Origin: Hyphomicrobiales bacterium
GTDB lineage: Bacteria; Pseudomonadota; Alphaproteobacteria; Rhizobiales; Xanthobacteraceae
Reading direction: 5' to 3'
Length of the DNA stretch: 64,000 nucleotides
Assembly: GCA_003169835.1 (NCBI GenBank)
Contig: PNAI01000042.1
Location: forward strand, 1-64,000
The notes under the pieces were generated by a model, which had not been told where the DNA came from, did no database searches, and worked only from the letters and a program-made list of their open reading frames with translations. Each line of letters opens with the position of its first letter. Within the stretch, counting starts at the first letter, position 1. Shown in pieces: positions 60,784-64,000 of this stretch. The position numbers and the translations under genes are program-made.

Positions 60784-62790
60784 TCAGAATTCGGCGTGCA
60801 GGCGGCCGGAGAATATCGAAATCGGCCCACGATCGGCGTTGTAGGCCGGGTTGGCGAGGAACTGATAGTCGAAGGTCAGTGAGACCTCTTTCGTGACCCC
60901 GAGCGCGTAGTAGCTCTCCAGCACTCTTTCCTGCCGGTAATTGAGCCGTCCGTCGCCGATCAGAATCCCTAAGCCCCCGGCGGCAATAAAGTCGCGATGA
61001 TCTTGCGACAGGCCGTTGAAGGCGGCGCCAACGCCGACGGTATCGTTCGGCCGTCCCCACGCCGTACCCTTGATCGAGGCGCCGAACGAGAGGCTCGCGT
61101 CGATGTCGGTGAACGCCATGATCTCGTTCTTGCCGTCGTTCCAGCTCCAGCGCCCGAACAAGCCGATGTCATCGGTGACCGACTGCTCGACGTTGAAGAC
61201 GTAGCCGTATTTGACGCGGCTCGCGCGCGTCTGCGCGATGTCGAGATTGAGCGCCGGATTGTCGAGCGTCTCGCGATAGCTGCCGGCGAATACCGTGTTG
61301 ACCCAGGCGATGGTGCGCAGCTTTCCCGGTCGCGACAACAGCGAATAGCGCGTTTCTAACTCGACCACATAGTTTCCGCGCTGCATCAGGTGCATGTCGA
61401 AAGTATTGGCATTCGATTGCGACGGCACCAGGAAATAACCTGCTCGCAGTGCCCAATTCTTTTGATTGAAATCGGCGACCGCGCCGTAAGTCAGCCCGAC
61501 CTTGTCCGCGCCGTAGTCGAACGCGCCCGCCGCCCAGATCGACCAGTTGATGAAATCCTTGCGCGGGTCGCGGGCGTAGGAATTTCCGTCGAAGATATCT
61601 GTGACCGGAAGTTTTCCGACCTGCAGCGTCAGCCGGGAAATGTCGACCTTGCCGGACAATTTGTTCGGCGCACTTTCGAGCTTCTCCTGCGCACCGCCAA
61701 ATCCGAACGTCTGCCGATAGAACAACCGCGAAGTGTGATAGTGCGGATAGGCGAAGTCCGATTTCTGCGCTTCGCCGTTGGGAAATCCGGCGGCGCCACT
61801 CGTTTCATGCAGGCCGAAGCCTTGCAGCAGCTCGGGACTGTAATAGAACTCACCACCCTGCCAGAGCCGAAAGCCGAGAAACGCCGTAGTGGTCCAGGTG
61901 TTCCGCGTCTGCGCCCAGGGCGTGAAGCTGTTTTCACCGACATAGGGCGATCGAAACGCCGGATAGCCTTGCTGGATATAGGTTGTTTGTCCGTGGAGCT
62001 CCCAGCGGTCCGGATCGACCGCCTTCGCGCCGCCGACGCTGGGCCAAGCCGCGCCATAAGCCGCGCCTGCACCGGGCGCGCCAGGCTTCCAATTGAGCCC
62101 CAGCCGCAACGTATGGATGTCGAACGCCGACTCATAACGCGTGCCCGATGGAAACGTGGCACTCGCGCTTCCAAATCGGCTGTAGAGATATTCGATCCGC
62201 GTGGTCCAGGGCGGAGCGATCGCAACTTCGGCGCCCGCGCCGGCCGTCCAGCCCGTGAACCGGCGCAGGATTTCGTTCTGGTCGTCGCTGACACCCGGCG
62301 TCTGCTCGAAGCGCCCCTGCGTCCAGGCCGCGCCGCCGGTTCCGTAGACCATCCACCGGTCGAAGGTATAGCCGAGGCGGCCGCGCAACGTGGCGACGTA
62401 ATCGATCTTGTGCGCGACATCGCTAGCAGCACCGGTACGCGAGGCGGTAATATCGTCGGCCGACAGATAATTGGGAAACGAAATATCAGCCTCGACGCCA
62501 AGCAGCACGCGCGACGTCAGAAGATAATTGTATCCGAACTGCACGCCGCCGAAGAGACTTCCGAACGAATTGCGCGCACCCGATGGCGCTGGGTCGGACA
62601 GCGTCGTATTGGCATGGCCGCGGCTATAGCCGACGTGGCCGCCGACATAAAATCCCGTCCAATGGTAGGGCGATGAAACGCTTGCGGCTTTAATCGGTAA
62701 TCCAGGAGTGTCTCCCGCCAGCGCCGCGCCGAAATTGCACAACGCGGCCCCGATGCCGGAGAGCACAGCGCGAGAATACGAACGACGCAT
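60784..62790 (-). CDS. fusion outer-membrane protein: small barrel plus OprB-type porin
   Basis: This 668-residue outer-membrane protein has a signal peptide (about 1-25). The N-terminal half (about 40-235) is an eight-stranded barrel of the Omp25/RopB type: WTGFYVGGHVGYSRG, LFGGVQFGYNYLL and TLRLGLNWKPG. A Gly/Ala/Pro linker at about 236-255 leads to an OprB-like carbohydrate-selective porin domain (WELHGQTTYIQQGYPAF, ALGVTKEVSLTFDYQF) ending in a C-terminal Phe, as expected for BAM recognition. Two barrels in one chain are unusual but known in this group. It is convergent with the TPR gene and shares its terminator. Confidence 0.85.
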   Translation of the reverse strand: MRRSYSRAVLSGIGAALCNFGAALAGDTPGLPIKAASVSSPYHWTGFYVGGHVGYSRGHANTTLSDPAPSGARNSFGSLFGGVQFGYNYLLTSRVLLGVEADISFPNYLSADDITASRTGAASDVAHKIDYVATLRGRLGYTFDRWMVYGTGGAAWTQGRFEQTPGVSDDQNEILRRFTGWTAGAGAEVAIAPPWTTRIEYLYSRFGSASATFPSGTRYESAFDIHTLRLGLNWKPGAPGAGAAYGAAWPSVGGAKAVDPDRWELHGQTTYIQQGYPAFRSPYVGENSFTPWAQTRNTWTTTAFLGFRLWQGGEFYYSPELLQGFGLHETSGAAGFPNGEAQKSDFAYPHYHTSRLFYRQTFGFGGAQEKLESAPNKLSGKVDISRLTLQVGKLPVTDIFDGNSYARDPRKDFINWSIWAAGAFDYGADKVGLTYGAVADFNQKNWALRAGYFLVPSQSNANTFDMHLMQRGNYVVELETRYSLLSRPGKLRTIAWVNTVFAGSYRETLDNPALNLDIAQTRASRVKYGYVFNVEQSVTDDIGLFGRWSWNDGKNEIMAFTDIDASLSFGASIKGTAWGRPNDTVGVGAAFNGLSQDHRDFIAAGGLGILIGDGRLNYRQERVLESYYALGVTKEVSLTFDYQFLANPAYNADRGPISIFSGRLHAEF

Positions 62791-63039
62791 CAGATCTACT
62801 CAGCCGCTTGATCGAGAACTTCGGACGCTGGTGCTCGGAAACGAATTTGTACCCGACGGAGACAAGACGAGCATGACAATTCATATTCGCAATTGCAACT
62901 TATTTGCAATAAGAGAAAATATAATAGTAATATCAAATAGATAATTACATAATCGCAAGGGGATAAATCCGCGCCATCGCAAAATCCGGCGCAAGATCAA
63001 GAAGCTTTTGCCGGCTAGAAATCCTGTCCGCGAGCCGGC

Positions 63040-64000
63040 TCATTTATGTTGCGTGATCGTATCCACCAGCGCCGGCCGGCCTTTTTTGACCTCGGCGAGC
63101 GCGCGCAGCAGCGCCGGCCGAATATCTTCGGGCCGTTCAATCGGCCCTTCGCCATAGCAACTCATGGAACGCGCAAGCGTCGCGAAATCCGGCGCCGGCC
63201 CGAACAGATCCATCCCGATATGCGCTCTGGCTTCGTCGGTACCGCGCAGCCGCGCCATGCGCAGCTGATGCTCCCAATCGTTGTAATAGGCGCGGTTGTT
63301 GTGCATCACGATCAGCATCGGGATTTGGTATTTCGCGAGCGTCCACAGCGCGCCGGCATCGAACATCAGATCGCCGTCGGGCTGGATGTCCACCACCAGG
63401 CGGCCGCTACCTTTGTGCGCGAGTGCAACGCCAATCGAGATGCCGATTTGCGTCGCGGTGCCGAGCTCCACGCCGGGATGGCGATGCGGCTTGTCGAAAT
63501 CCCACAGCTTGCGCACTTGGTGTTTAAGTTCGTTGGCGGTGAGCACCCAGTCTTCGTTTTTAATCACGTCCCACGCTTCAAGCGCCAGTCGCCCGAACGT
63601 GATCGGTGAGGCGTCCCAGTTCTTGCGCGCCTCTTCCTGCCATTTGGCCCAGACCTGATCGTGGCGCTTTCCGACGGCCGCTTTGCGCGCTTCGATACGG
63701 CTCTTGAGTTTCGCATCGCCATCGATGCGCTGTTTGCACAGGCGCGTGAGTTCCGGAATGCCGAGCGCCGTGTCGCCCAGCGCGCGCACGGAGCACGGCT
63801 GCATCCGACAGTAATCCATCGACCATTTGCTGATCCCGATTTCCGCAAATCCGATCTCCACGCGCTCGCAGCTTTCCGACAATAGCGGCGTGACGATGCG
63901 TTTTGCGTTGTCCAAATCGGAAAATGGCTTCTCCCAGTCGCGCACATCGAGCCCGACCACCAGATCGGTGGTCTTGAGCGACTCTTTATCCATGGAGAGG
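63040..64000 (-). CDS. thiamine-diphosphate enzyme, C-terminal part (5' end beyond the window)
   Basis: The frame is open to the window edge, so the N-terminal half is missing. The visible 317 or more residues contain VVGLDVRDWEKPF, which is mid-protein, and a C-terminal thiamine-diphosphate-binding domain. The metal/diphosphate motif is DGDLMFDAGALWTLA followed by VMHNNRAYYND (GD-x-Asn pattern). This fits the acetolactate-synthase/benzoylformate-decarboxylase superfamily, but the exact member cannot be told. The ATG at 63991-63993 is probably not the true start. The 249 bp between it and the porin gene are AT-rich and hold nothing recognised. Confidence 0.82.
   Translation of the reverse strand, partial: LSMDKESLKTTDLVVGLDVRDWEKPFSDLDNAKRIVTPLLSESCERVEIGFAEIGISKWSMDYCRMQPCSVRALGDTALGIPELTRLCKQRIDGDAKLKSRIEARKAAVGKRHDQVWAKWQEEARKNWDASPITFGRLALEAWDVIKNEDWVLTANELKHQVRKLWDFDKPHRHPGVELGTATQIGISIGVALAHKGSGRLVVDIQPDGDLMFDAGALWTLAKYQIPMLIVMHNNRAYYNDWEHQLRMARLRGTDEARAHIGMDLFGPAPDFATLARSMSCYGEGPIERPEDIRPALLRALAEVKKGRPALVDTITQHK

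Noticed and set aside
61390-62676. A 428-codon plus-strand open frame
   Set aside because: It is antisense to the fusion porin; Arg-rich composition typical of shadow frames.

Overview
This window is high-GC chromosomal DNA from an alphaproteobacterium of the order Hyphomicrobiales, most likely the Bradyrhizobium/Rhodopseudomonas/Xanthobacteraceae side. The evidence is the fused urea-transport/urease cluster with its palindromic intergenic repeats of the kind common in that group, a DUF1488 protein, an S21 with a Gly-rich tail, an Omp25-like/OprB fusion porin, and paired LpxA/LpxD acyltransferases. I could not run a taxonomic search. No phage, insertion sequence, plasmid replication gene or CRISPR array was seen.

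Layout. 1-5.3 kb: the 3' end of a tRNA gene, a PhoQ/PhoP-like two-component pair, a small membrane-anchored OB-fold-like protein divergent from it, and a phosphate uptake operon (DUF47 protein, Pit, NUDIX hydrolase). 5.5-9.2 kb: a cold-shock protein, a zinc-ribbon-like ORF, a membrane protein, an ABC-F ATPase (Uup) and a small hypothetical. 9.4-12.9 kb: lipid A acyltransferases, lpxA divergent from two successive lpxD paralogs. 13.1-24.7 kb: a complete nitrogen-scavenging block, urtABCDE then ureD-A-B, a GFA-family zinc protein, and ureC-E-F-G. A sigma-54-type promoter and an NtrC-like palindrome lie upstream of urtA. UrtABCDE imports urea, UreABC hydrolyses it to ammonia and CO2, and UreDEFG insert nickel. 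Three palindromic repeat elements sit inside this block, and one appears to encode the start of UreF.

24.7-29.5 kb: small orphan genes flanking a DEAD-box RNA helicase with a His/Gln/Arg-rich tail and ribosomal protein S21. 29.7-36.5 kb: a heavy-metal RND efflux locus (CzcB-like adaptor and CzcA-like pump) with a divergent two-component system; the pump gene is cut in two by an in-frame amber codon. 36.8-40.6 kb: an orphan protein with remote resemblance to DIT1/PvcA isocyanide synthases, then pxpB-pxpC (5-oxoprolinase subunits) and an EamA-type transporter. 40.7-46.4 kb: a GGDEF-EAL protein and a DUF1800/DUF1501 pair.

46.4-64 kb: a gene-free block rich in perfect hairpins (candidate structured RNA or element remnant), a CHAP-like secreted protein, two hypotheticals, a class A penicillin-binding protein with an unusual N-terminus, a 2228-residue secreted protein made of about 62 consecutive TPR units, a fusion porin convergent with it, and the 5'-truncated end of a thiamine-diphosphate enzyme.
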